Shown: one piece after another, positions 1-6,028 of the stretch
Layout of the letters: each line of letters opens with the position of its first letter
How positions within the stretch are numbered: position 1 is the first letter of the stretch
The notes under the pieces: model-generated
Seen by the model: the letters and a program-made list of their open reading frames with translations, nothing else
Told to the model about the DNA's origin: nothing
Databases searched by the model: none
Made by a program: the position numbers and the translations under genes
Assembly (NCBI GenBank): GCA_014534295.1
Contig: JACVRU010000056.1
Coordinates: 1 to 10,404 of the forward strand
DNA from: Thermoleophilia bacterium
GTDB taxonomy: Bacteria; Actinomycetota; Thermoleophilia; Gaiellales; Gaiellaceae
Direction of reading: 5' to 3'
Length of the DNA stretch: 10,404 nt

Positions 1-1
1 C

Positions 2-49
2 GCGAGATACCGCGCCGTGGGGGCGACGGCGGACGACCCCCGCGCCTAA
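2..49 (+). CDS. Possible C-terminal tail of an upstream gene
   Basis: A short open frame enters from the left edge and ends in TAA at 47-49, reading ARYRAVGATADDPRA. All but one of its codons end in G or C, as in the real genes of this window. The hairpin at 86-109 lies just downstream, and the minus-strand gene at 246-1184 converges on it, which fits the end of a rightward gene. Fifteen codons are far too few to name a product, and the match to local codon usage could be chance in such GC-rich DNA. Confidence 0.25.
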   Translation, partial: ARYRAVGATADDPRA

Positions 50-85
50 CCGCATACGGATCGGGCGCGACAGGCTTCGCCGCTT

Positions 86-109
86 CCAAACAGCGTCGTC
101 GCCGTTTGG
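86..109. terminator. Hairpin between convergent coding ends, possible terminator
   Basis: Arms CCAAACAGCG (86-95) and CGCCGTTTGG (100-109) form a 10-bp stem with one A/C mismatch around the loop TCGT. There is no T-run on either side, so this is not a canonical Rho-independent terminator. Its position, between a possible plus-strand gene end at 49 and the minus-strand dehydrogenase gene, is where a bidirectional terminator would be expected. Confidence 0.35.
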
Positions 110-125
110 CTGAAAGACGACGGGT

Positions 126-245
126 TTACGCCGCCTCGACCCCGAGCACCGGATCGCCCTCCGGCTCGACTCCGACGACCCGGTTCACCTACTCGATCCG
201 GGCCACGCCGTAGCGCAGGGCCTGATGGCGAAAGCGACGCGCCAC
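126..245 (-). pseudogene. Short coding-like remnant with in-frame stop
   Basis: Directly after the TAG of the dehydrogenase gene, and in the same frame, the minus strand reads VARRFRHQALRYGVARIE, then a TAG stop (189-191), then VNRVVGVEPEGDPVLGVEAA and TAA (126-128). Codons on both sides of the internal stop have the same high-GC third-position bias, so the two halves look like one small reading frame broken by a nonsense change. The composition (HQALRYGV, then EGDPVLGVE) loosely recalls small toxin-like proteins of the BrnT/DUF4258 kind, but this is only an impression. The alternative is non-coding DNA that is open by chance because of its GC content. I cannot assign a function. Confidence 0.25.
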
Positions 246-1184
246 CTAGAGCTCGATCGTCGGCAGGTCTAGCTCGTTCGCCCGTTCCATAGCCGCGAGC
301 GCGATGGCTAAATCCTGGATCGCCAAGCCGGTGCTATCGAAGATCGTGATGTCATCCGGCGACTGACGCCCGGCCGCCGTCCCCGCCAATACGTCTCCCA
401 GCTGCGTCACGTCATCGCGCGTGATCTTGCCGGCCTCGACCGCGTGAGCCAGCTCGCCGTTGTGGCTGGCCTGCTCCCAGTCGTCGCAGAAGACGCGGAC
501 GCGGCCGAGCTCCTCGGCGGCGATCTCCGCCTTGCCGGGCCCGTCGGCGCCCATCAGGCTCACGTGCTGGCCCGGGCGGACTGATCCGGCCCCGAACAGC
601 ACGTCGCGGCCGGGCGTCACGGTGGCGACGAGGTCCGCGCCGAGCGCCTGCTGGAAGCTCGGGGCGACCGCGCAGCCGAGCTCCTCCGCGGCCGCCCCTG
701 CCCGTCTCTCGTCGACGTCCCACAGCCAGGGCACGCGGCCGCGCGCTGCGAAGGTCCTCGCGGCCGCCCGCCCGTTCACGCCGGCGCCGATCACCGCGGC
801 CGTCTCCGCGTCGGCCCGGCCGATCGTCTCCGCCGCCAGCACAGCGGCCGCGCCGGTGCGCAGGGCGGTCACCGCCGCCGCATCGAGCACGGCGACCGGT
901 GCGCCGTTCGAGGCGTCCGACAGGAGCACGACGCCCATCACGGTCGGCAGTCCCAGCTCCGGGTTGCCGGGGAACGAGGTGACCCACTTCAGCAACGCGT
1001 GGCCCCCGCCGAGCGCCGGCATGGCGCGGAAGTCTCCGGCGGGATGTGCGGGGACGTAGACCTTCGGGGGCATCGTCCATTCGCCGCGCGCATAGGCGAC
1101 GAAGGCGCCGCGCACGGCCTCGACCGCCCGCTCGGGCGACAGGGCCTGCTCGACGGCGGACCCGCTCAGGAACGGGAGGCGCAC
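246..1184 (-). CDS. Ornithine cyclodeaminase / mu-crystallin family NAD(P)-dependent enzyme
   Basis: 312-aa cytoplasmic protein of the OCD/mu-crystallin family, whose members include ornithine cyclodeaminase, archaeal-type alanine dehydrogenase and ketimine (pyrroline/piperideine-2-carboxylate) reductases. The N-terminal half carries family marks: MPPKVYVP (38-45), the conserved lysine in LLKWVTSFPGN (K66) and the arginine in ALRTGAAA (R109), which normally hold the substrate carboxylate. The Rossmann fold follows with GAGVNG (133-138), then IFDSTGLAIQDLA (281-293) with the conserved aspartates. Length is normal for the family (310-350). Start is GTG at 1184; no good Shine-Dalgarno is visible, but the N-terminus lines up with family members. 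It lies 11 bp after the tetR stop, so the two are probably cotranscribed and the enzyme is likely under the same ligand control as the neighbouring exporter. Exact substrate and cofactor cannot be read from sequence; a cyclodeaminase, a dehydrogenase or an imine reductase are all possible. Confidence 0.9.
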   Translation of the reverse strand: MRLPFLSGSAVEQALSPERAVEAVRGAFVAYARGEWTMPPKVYVPAHPAGDFRAMPALGGGHALLKWVTSFPGNPELGLPTVMGVVLLSDASNGAPVAVLDAAAVTALRTGAAAVLAAETIGRADAETAAVIGAGVNGRAAARTFAARGRVPWLWDVDERRAGAAAEELGCAVAPSFQQALGADLVATVTPGRDVLFGAGSVRPGQHVSLMGADGPGKAEIAAEELGRVRVFCDDWEQASHNGELAHAVEAGKITRDDVTQLGDVLAGTAAGRQSPDDITIFDSTGLAIQDLAIALAAMERANELDLPTIEL

Positions 1185-1195
1185 CGGCGTGGAGC

Positions 1196-1804
1196 CTAGT
1201 CCAGCGGCTCGGCGAGGTAGCGCTGGAGCGTGGGGGCGACCGCGGCCGCCACCGTCTCGGCCGGCGCGGACGCGAGCGGCTCGATGCCGACCACGTAGCG
1301 CGCCATGATCAGGCCGACGACCTGCGACCCCGCGAGGTTCGCCCGCAGCGCGGCGTCCTCCGAGCCGAGCGCTTCCGCGAGCGGCAGCATCAGCTCCAGG
1401 GTGAGCTGCTCGCGCATGAGCTTCGCGGCGGCGGGCTCGGAGACGGCGGCACGGACGACGGCGGTGATGCGCGCGCGCTCGCGGGGATCCGCGAGTCGGT
1501 CGAGGACGAAGCGGGTGAGCCGCAACCCGGCGGAGGCGCGGTCGCCCTCGGCGAGGCGGGCGAGCACCTCCTGGGGCGGAACGGGCAGACCCGCGACGGA
1601 GAGGAAGAGCCGCTCCTTGCTGCCGAAGTAGTGGAGCACGAGCGCGGGGTCGACTCCCGCCTCCGCCGCGATCGCCCGCAGGGTGACGCGGTCGTAGCCC
1701 CCGCCCCCGAAGAGCCGGCGGGCGGCCTCGGCGATCGCGTCGCGCGTACCGCCGTCGCCGCGGCGCCGCCCGCGCCGCTTTCCGCTTGCGGCCTCCCTAG
1801 CCAT
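1196..1804 (-). CDS. TetR-family transcriptional regulator
   Basis: 202-aa regulator. A basic N-terminal tail (residues 1-19, rich in Arg/Gly) precedes the TetR DNA-binding domain: TRDAIAEAARRLF (20-32) and the helix-turn-helix TLRAIAAEAGVDPALVLHYF (41-60) followed by GSKERLF. The C-terminal ligand/dimer domain, with LPVPPQEVLARL (73-84), SQVVGLIMARYVVGIEPLAS (160-179) and a terminal APTLQRYL, resembles the TetR_C_16-type domain common in actinobacteria. Start ATG at 1804. It is divergent from the ABC exporter with only 17 bp between start codons, and an imperfect palindrome lies across that gap, so repression of the exporter and autoregulation are the natural inference. The OCD-family gene follows in the same direction. 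The ligand is unknown; in this arrangement it is commonly a substrate of the adjacent transporter. Confidence 0.93.
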   Translation of the reverse strand: MAREAASGKRRGRRRGDGGTRDAIAEAARRLFGGGGYDRVTLRAIAAEAGVDPALVLHYFGSKERLFLSVAGLPVPPQEVLARLAEGDRASAGLRLTRFVLDRLADPRERARITAVVRAAVSEPAAAKLMREQLTLELMLPLAEALGSEDAALRANLAGSQVVGLIMARYVVGIEPLASAPAETVAAAVAPTLQRYLAEPLD

Positions 1805-1814
1805 CCCACATAAT
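1786..1814 (+). promoter_or_regulatory. Promoter of the ABC exporter genes, probably leaderless
   Basis: -35 TTGCGG (1786-1791) and -10 CATAAT (1809-1814, five of six matches to TATAAT) are separated by exactly 17 bp. The usual start point, about 7 nt after the -10, falls on or beside the GTG at 1822, so the transcript would begin at the start codon. No Shine-Dalgarno precedes that GTG, which agrees with leaderless translation. The -10 partly overlaps the palindrome at 1811-1832. Confidence 0.5.
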
Positions 1815-1832
1815 TCTACGTGTGTTGAATTA
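1811..1832. promoter_or_regulatory. Putative TetR operator between tetR and the ABC exporter
   Basis: TAATTC (1811-1816) and GAATTA (1827-1832) are perfect inverted arms separated by 10 bp. Folding about the centre between 1821 and 1822, 8 of 11 positions per half match. The site is conspicuously AT-rich in GC-rich surroundings and overlaps -10-like boxes on both strands as well as the ABC start codon. Size and position suit a TetR dimer that shuts off both directions at once. This is inference from symmetry and context, without any binding data. Confidence 0.6.
1813..1818 (-). promoter_or_regulatory. -10 box for tetR, probably leaderless
   Basis: On the minus strand TAGAAT (1818-1813, five of six matches to TATAAT) ends 8 nt before the tetR ATG, again predicting a transcript with almost no leader. 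No convincing -35 is seen 16-18 bp upstream (best candidate TCCACG at 1841-1836). The box lies within the palindrome, so occupancy by TetR would block it. Confidence 0.4.
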
Positions 1833-2529
1833 CGCCGTGGAGGTGCGGGATCTGCAGGTCGTCCGGGGCGGGAACCTGGTGCTGCCCGGAATCTCGCTCC
1901 GCGTGCCCGCGGGCTCTGTCACCGGCCTCCTCGGCCCCAGCGGCAGCGGCAAGACGACGCTGCTGCGGGCGATCGTCGGCGTGCAGGCGGTCGCCGGTGG
2001 GGAGGTGAGGGCGCTCGGGCGGCCCGCCGGGACGCCCGAGCTCAGAAAACGCGTCGGGTACGTGACCCAGGCTCCCTCCGTCTACGCCGACCTCACGGTC
2101 CGCGAGAACCTGAGCTACTTCGCGCGCGTACTCGACGCCGCCACGGGGCGCGTCGGCGCCGCGATCGAGGCCGTCGACCTCGGCGAGCAGGCGGACCAGC
2201 CGGTCGGGACGCTCTCCGGCGGCGAGCGCTCCCGCGCGTCCCTGGCGACCGCGCTGCTCGGCGAGCCCGAGCTGCTCGTCCTCGACGAGCCCACCGTCGG
2301 CCTCGACCCCGTTCTGCGCCGAGACCTCTGGAACCTCTTCCGCCGGCTCGCGGCCGCCGGCTCCACGCTGCTCGTCTCGAGCCACGTCATGGACGAGGCG
2401 GACCGCTGCGACGAGCTCGTCCTGCTCCGCGAAGGCAGGGTCGTCGCCGAGGCGACGCCGGCCGACCTGCGCGCGCGAACCGGCGCCGACCGCCTCGACG
2501 ACGCCTTCCTGCGGCTGGTCGAGTCGTGA
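1822..2529 (+). CDS. ABC transporter ATP-binding protein (ABC-2 type exporter)
   Basis: 235-aa nucleotide-binding subunit with every ABC motif: Walker A GPSGSGKT (38-45), Q-loop VTQAPS (Q83), signature LSGGE (131-135), Walker B LLVLDEP (151-157, catalytic E156), D-loop VGLDP and the switch histidine in SSHVMDEADRC (H188). It resembles the ATPases of drug, natural-product or lipid ABC-2 exporters. The only open start region has several choices (GTG 1822, TTG 1825, GTG 1837, GTG 1843); GTG 1822 is preferred because a -10 box sits exactly 7 nt upstream. The stop overlaps the start of the permease gene (GTGA), giving translational coupling. Two copies with two permease copies would form the exporter at the cytoplasmic membrane. 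Probably repressed by the divergent TetR. The substrate is unknown. Confidence 0.93.
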   Translation: MLNYAVEVRDLQVVRGGNLVLPGISLRVPAGSVTGLLGPSGSGKTTLLRAIVGVQAVAGGEVRALGRPAGTPELRKRVGYVTQAPSVYADLTVRENLSYFARVLDAATGRVGAAIEAVDLGEQADQPVGTLSGGERSRASLATALLGEPELLVLDEPTVGLDPVLRRDLWNLFRRLAAAGSTLLVSSHVMDEADRCDELVLLREGRVVAEATPADLRARTGADRLDDAFLRLVES

Positions 2530-3248
2530 CCGCGACGGCCCTCCGCGTCCGGGCGCAGCTGCGCCGCGACCCGCGGACGGTGGCGCTGCTGGTCGGCGCG
2601 CCGCTGCTGCTGATCACGCTGCTCAAGTACGTGCTGGCCGAGCGGCCGGAGACGTTCGACCGCGTGGGCGGGCCCATGCTCGGGCTGTTCCCGTTCGTGA
2701 CCATGTTCCTGGTCACCTCGATCACGATGCTGCGGGAGCGGGTGACGGGGACGCTGGAGCGCCTGATGTCGCTGCCGCTGGCGAAGTTCGACCTGCTCGC
2801 CGGTTACGGCCTCGCTTTCGCGCTCGTCGCGGCGGTCCAGGCGTCGATCGTCGCCGGCGTGGCCCTGCTCGCGCTCGGGCTCGACCTCGAGGGTGCCGCC
2901 TGGCTCGTCGTCCTGCTCGCGATCGCGAACGCCGTCCTCGGGATGGCCCTGGGGCTGTTCGCCAGCGCCTTCGCACGCACCGAGTTCCAGGCCGTCCAGT
3001 TCATGCCGGCCTTCATCCTCCCGCAGATCCTGCTCTGCGGCCTCTTCGCCCCGCGCGAGCAGATGGCCGGGTGGCTGGAGGCGATCTCGTACGCGCTCCC
3101 GCTCACGTACGCGTACGACGCGCTCGCGATCGTCGCGCGAGGCGCCGAGCTCGGCGGGACGTTCGCTCGCGACGTCGGCGTCGTCGTCGCGGTGACGCTG
3201 CTCGCGCTCGCCCTCGGCGCGGCGACCCTGCGCCGCCGCACGCCCTAG
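2526..3248 (+). CDS. ABC-2 type transporter permease
   Basis: 240-aa membrane protein with about six hydrophobic segments (roughly residues 18-36, 52-68, 92-118, 124-150, 157-174 and 216-234). Between segments 2 and 3 lies LRERVTGTLERLMSLPL (69-85), the amphipathic coupling motif typical of ABC-2 permeases, in which an RE-x-GTLE core contacts the ATPase. The C-terminal part reads PLTYAYDALAIVARG (192-206), also family-typical. Length is at the short end of normal. The GTG start overlaps the ATPase stop by 4 bp. The gene ends only 2 bp from the end of pntB on the opposite strand, with no terminator hairpin between. Role: the pore-forming half of a TetR-controlled exporter; substrate not predictable. 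Confidence 0.92.
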   Translation: MTATALRVRAQLRRDPRTVALLVGAPLLLITLLKYVLAERPETFDRVGGPMLGLFPFVTMFLVTSITMLRERVTGTLERLMSLPLAKFDLLAGYGLAFALVAAVQASIVAGVALLALGLDLEGAAWLVVLLAIANAVLGMALGLFASAFARTEFQAVQFMPAFILPQILLCGLFAPREQMAGWLEAISYALPLTYAYDALAIVARGAELGGTFARDVGVVVAVTLLALALGAATLRRRTP

Positions 3249-3250
3249 AC

Positions 3251-4654
3251 CTAGACCGCCTTGACGGCCGCGATCAGGCCCTCGACCGCGGCCTTCGCGT
3301 CCGCGAACAGCATCGACGTCTTCGGGTCGTAGAAGAGGGGGTTGTCGATCCCGGCGAATCCCGGCGACATCGAGCGCTTGATGACGACGACGTTCGCCGA
3401 GCGGTCGACGTCGAGGATCGGCATCCCGTAGATCGGGCTGCCCTGCTGGTTGCGGGCCGCCGGGTTGACGACGTCGTTCGCGCCGACGATCACGGCCACG
3501 TCCGTCTGGGCGAACTCCGGATTGATCTGATCCATCTCGTACAGCTGGTCGTACGGGACGTTGGCTTCCGCGAGGAGGACGTTCATGTGGCCGGGCATGC
3601 GGCCGGCGACGGGATGGATCGCGTAGCGGACGTCGACCCCCCGGTCCTGCAGCATGTCCGCGAGCGCCCGCACGTCGTGCTGCGCCTGCGCGACCGCGAG
3701 CCCGTAGCCTGGGACGAAGACGACGCGGCGCGCGTAGGCGAGCATGACGGCCACGTCCTCCGCAGTGGTCGCGCGTACCGACCCGTCCCCGGGCCCCGCG
3801 ACGGCGGGCCCCCCGGCCAGCTGGCCGAAGGCGCCGAAGAGGACGTTGGCGATGCTGCGGTTCATCGCGCGGCCCATCAGGATCGAGAGCAGCGTGCCCG
3901 AGGCGCCGACGAGCGTGCCGCCGATGATCAGGGCGTTGTTGGAGAGGATGAACCCGGTCGTGACGCCGCCGAGGCCGGAGAACGCGTTCAGCAGCGCGAT
4001 CACGACCGGCATGTCCGCCCCGCCGATCGGGATCACGAGCAGCACCCCGAAGATGAAGGAGACGAGCAGCGTTGCCGAGAGCAGGAGCTTGCTCTCCTGG
4101 ACGGCTGCGACCGCCGCGAGGGCGAGCGCCCCCGCGAAGATCCCCGCGTTGACGAGCTGCTGGCCGCGGAAGACGATCGGGCGGCCGGGCATGACCTCCT
4201 GGAGCTTCGCCCACGCGACGAGGCTGCCCGAGAACGTCAGCGGGCCGAGCAGGGCCGCGAAGATCGCCGCGACGACCGTGTCGGCGGGCGCGCGGCCTTC
4301 CGCGCCTGCCAGCCGGAAGAACTCTGCCGTCGCCACGAGCGCCGCCGCGCCGCCGCCGAGGCCGTTCAGGAGCGCGACCATCTGCGGCATCGCCGTCATC
4401 TTCACGAGGCGGGCCGCAGGCACGCCCAGGACGCCGCCGATCGCGAGCCCCGCGGCGACGAAGAGGTAGTCGTCGATGTCCGCGAGAGTCAGCGTGAAGC
4501 CGACCGCGATCGCCATCCCCGCGGCGGAGATCCAGTTGCCGCGGCGGGCCGTGCGCGGCGAGGAGAGCATCCGGATCCCGACGATGAAGCAGACGGCGGC
4601 CGCGGCGTAGGCCGTGAAGACCACGTTCTGAGACAGGGCGAACCCGACCGTCAT
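3251..4654 (-). CDS. pntB: Proton-translocating NAD(P) transhydrogenase subunit beta (PntB)
   Basis: 467-aa subunit carrying part of the membrane domain dII and the NADP(H)-binding domain dIII. The first ~280 residues are a series of membrane helices with family blocks MPQMVALLNG (89-98), FSGSLVAWAKLQ (141-152), IPIGGADMPVV (209-218) and GRAMNRS (261-267). After a linker, dIII shows the NADP fingerprint PGYGLAVAQAQ (315-325), HPVAGRMPGHMNVLLAEA (347-364), GANDVVNPAA (391-400), GMPILDV (410-416) and KRSMSPGFAG (426-435). Length matches E. coli PntB (462). With PntA1 and PntA2 it couples proton entry to hydride transfer from NADH to NADP+. Its ATG overlaps the pntA2 stop (ATGA). Oddity: the position of the E. 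coli proton-channel residue His91 is Asn97 here. Confidence 0.97.
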   Translation of the reverse strand: MTVGFALSQNVVFTAYAAAAVCFIVGIRMLSSPRTARRGNWISAAGMAIAVGFTLTLADIDDYLFVAAGLAIGGVLGVPAARLVKMTAMPQMVALLNGLGGGAAALVATAEFFRLAGAEGRAPADTVVAAIFAALLGPLTFSGSLVAWAKLQEVMPGRPIVFRGQQLVNAGIFAGALALAAVAAVQESKLLLSATLLVSFIFGVLLVIPIGGADMPVVIALLNAFSGLGGVTTGFILSNNALIIGGTLVGASGTLLSILMGRAMNRSIANVLFGAFGQLAGGPAVAGPGDGSVRATTAEDVAVMLAYARRVVFVPGYGLAVAQAQHDVRALADMLQDRGVDVRYAIHPVAGRMPGHMNVLLAEANVPYDQLYEMDQINPEFAQTDVAVIVGANDVVNPAARNQQGSPIYGMPILDVDRSANVVVIKRSMSPGFAGIDNPLFYDPKTSMLFADAKAAVEGLIAAVKAV

Positions 4655-4935
4655 TCGTCCGGGCGCCGCTTGAACATCTCGAGCATCCGGTCGGTGACGA
4701 GGAAGCCGCCGACGACGTTGATCGACGCGAAGACGAGCGCGAGGAAGGCGAGCGAGCGCTCGAGCGTTCCCTCCGCGGCGCCGCCGACGAGGATCGCGCC
4801 CACGACGATGATCCCTGAGATCGCGTTCGTCCCCGACATCAGCGGCGTGTGGAGGAGGGTCGGGACGCGCCCGATCAGCTCGAAGCCCAGGAAGACGGCA
4901 AGGACGAAGATGGTCACGCTCGCGATCAGGATCAC
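4651..4935 (-). CDS. pntA2: Proton-translocating NAD(P) transhydrogenase subunit alpha part 2 (PntA2)
   Basis: 94-aa membrane subunit equivalent to the C-terminal membrane part of E. coli PntA, as in the three-subunit enzymes of Thermus, Rhodospirillum and mycobacteria. It has three hydrophobic segments (about 2-20, 38-52, 62-82); the family block LLHTPLMSGTNAISGIIVVG (27-46) lies between the first and enters the second. Chosen start is GTG 4935, which overlaps the pntA1 stop as GTGA, has GGGTGA a few bases upstream, and puts the first residues at the start of the first helix as in Thermus. A longer GTG start at 4962 would add nine polar residues. The stop overlaps the pntB ATG. The residue aligned to Thermus PntA2 His42 is Ser40 here, as in E. 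coli. Confidence 0.93.
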   Translation of the reverse strand: MILIASVTIFVLAVFLGFELIGRVPTLLHTPLMSGTNAISGIIVVGAILVGGAAEGTLERSLAFLALVFASINVVGGFLVTDRMLEMFKRRPDE

Positions 4936-6005
4936 GCGCTCACCCGCTCGCGCGTCACGCACGCCGCCGCCGTGATCTCGTCCTCGAAGTCCAGCTCGAG
5001 CTGCCCATCCGGCGCCAGGTGCTCGAGGAGCGCGGTGACGTTGCGGGAGTAGAGGCGGCTCGCGTCGACGGGCATCGAGGCCGGCAGGTTCGCCGGGCCG
5101 AGGATCGCCACCCCGTGCTCGACGCAGTCGACGCCGGCCTGTGTCAGCTCGCAGTTGCCGCCCGCGACCGCGGCGAGGTCGACGATCACCGACCCGGGCT
5201 GCATCGCCTCGACCGCGCTCGCCGGGATCAGGCGGGGGGCGGGCCGTCCCGGGACGAGCGCCGTGGTGATCACGACGTCGAACTCGGGCAGCCGCCGCTC
5301 GAGCTCCTCCTGCTGGCGCGCCATCTCGTCGGGCGTGAGCTCGCGCGCGTAGCCGCCCTCGCCCTCCTCGCCGACGACGCCGAGGTCGAGAAAGGTCGCC
5401 CCGAGGCTCTCGACCTGCTCGCGTACGACGGGGCGGACGTCGAAGCCGAAGGTCTGCGCCCCGAGCCGGCGCGCGGTCGCGATCGCCTGGAGGCCGGCGA
5501 CGCCGGCGCCGAGCACGAGCACCTTCGCCGGCCGGATCGTCCCGGCGGCCGTCGTCAGCATCGGCAGGAAGCGCGGCAGCCGCTCGGCGGCGAGCAGGAC
5601 GGCCTTGTAGCCGGCGACGGTCGCCTGCGACGAGAGCGCGTCCATCGGCTGGGCGCGCGTGATTCGCGGAATCGACTCGAGCGCGAACGCCGTCACGCCC
5701 CGGGCGGCGAGCCGCTCGATCGCCTCGGAGTCGGTGAGCGGCTGGAGGAGGCCGACGAGCACCTGGCCCTCCCGGAGTCGGTCCGGGTCGGGCCGGTTGA
5801 CGGCCACCACGAGGTCGACGCCGAAGGGGTCGCCGACGCGCGCGCCGGCGGCCTCGTAGTCGGCGTCCTCGAAGGACGCCTCCGCGCCCGCACCGGACTC
5901 GACGACGACCTCGTGCCCCTTGTCGAACAGCTTCTGCACGGCGTCCGGCACCAGCGCGACCCGGCGCTCTCCGGGAGCGGTCTCCTTCGGGACGCCGACC
6001 CTCAC
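4932..6005 (-). CDS. pntA1: NAD(P) transhydrogenase subunit alpha part 1 (PntA1), NAD(H)-binding
   Basis: 357-aa soluble domain dI, homologous to alanine dehydrogenase. N-terminal part: RVGVPKETAPGERRVALVP (2-20), PRITRAQPMDALSSQATVAGY (113-133, containing the RAQ-type loop that closes over the nicotinamide). NAD-binding Rossmann fold: GAGVAGLQAIATARRLGA (166-183) and FDVRP, with D189 as the expected adenosine-ribose ligand. Later blocks FDVVITTALVPGRPAP (242-257) and GSVIVDLAAVAGGNCE (271-286) are typical of PntA. Length is like Thermus PntA1 (about 375). GTG start at 6005 was chosen because the protein then begins at the conserved RVGVPKE block. It lies 23 bp after the dehydrogenase stop and overlaps pntA2, so the whole run is one operon. 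It binds NAD(H) on the cytoplasmic face and passes hydride to dIII of PntB. Confidence 0.96.
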   Translation of the reverse strand: MRVGVPKETAPGERRVALVPDAVQKLFDKGHEVVVESGAGAEASFEDADYEAAGARVGDPFGVDLVVAVNRPDPDRLREGQVLVGLLQPLTDSEAIERLAARGVTAFALESIPRITRAQPMDALSSQATVAGYKAVLLAAERLPRFLPMLTTAAGTIRPAKVLVLGAGVAGLQAIATARRLGAQTFGFDVRPVVREQVESLGATFLDLGVVGEEGEGGYARELTPDEMARQQEELERRLPEFDVVITTALVPGRPAPRLIPASAVEAMQPGSVIVDLAAVAGGNCELTQAGVDCVEHGVAILGPANLPASMPVDASRLYSRNVTALLEHLAPDGQLELDFEDEITAAACVTRERVSA

Positions 6006-6028
6006 GCGGATGAGTCTAAGCCAGCCTC

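Noticed and set aside
1..53. Minus-strand frame starting at ATG 55-53 and leaving the left edge
   Set aside because: Only about 18 codons are in view, with no ribosome-binding site and no recognisable sequence; this cannot be supported as a gene.
2115..4214. 699-codon open frame on the minus strand
   Set aside because: It crosses the ABC genes antisense and pntB in another frame. Its translation is dominated by Arg, Gly and Ala with no motif, typical of a shadow frame in high-GC coding DNA.
4936..4962. Longer pntA2 start at GTG 4962
   Set aside because: It would add nine polar residues and a 31-bp overlap with pntA1. GTG 4935 gives a GTGA overlap and the normal PntA2 N-terminus.
3071..4975. 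634-codon open frame on the plus strand
   Set aside because: It is antisense to pntB and pntA2, whose frames hold complete conserved motifs. The product is charged, low-complexity and motif-free.
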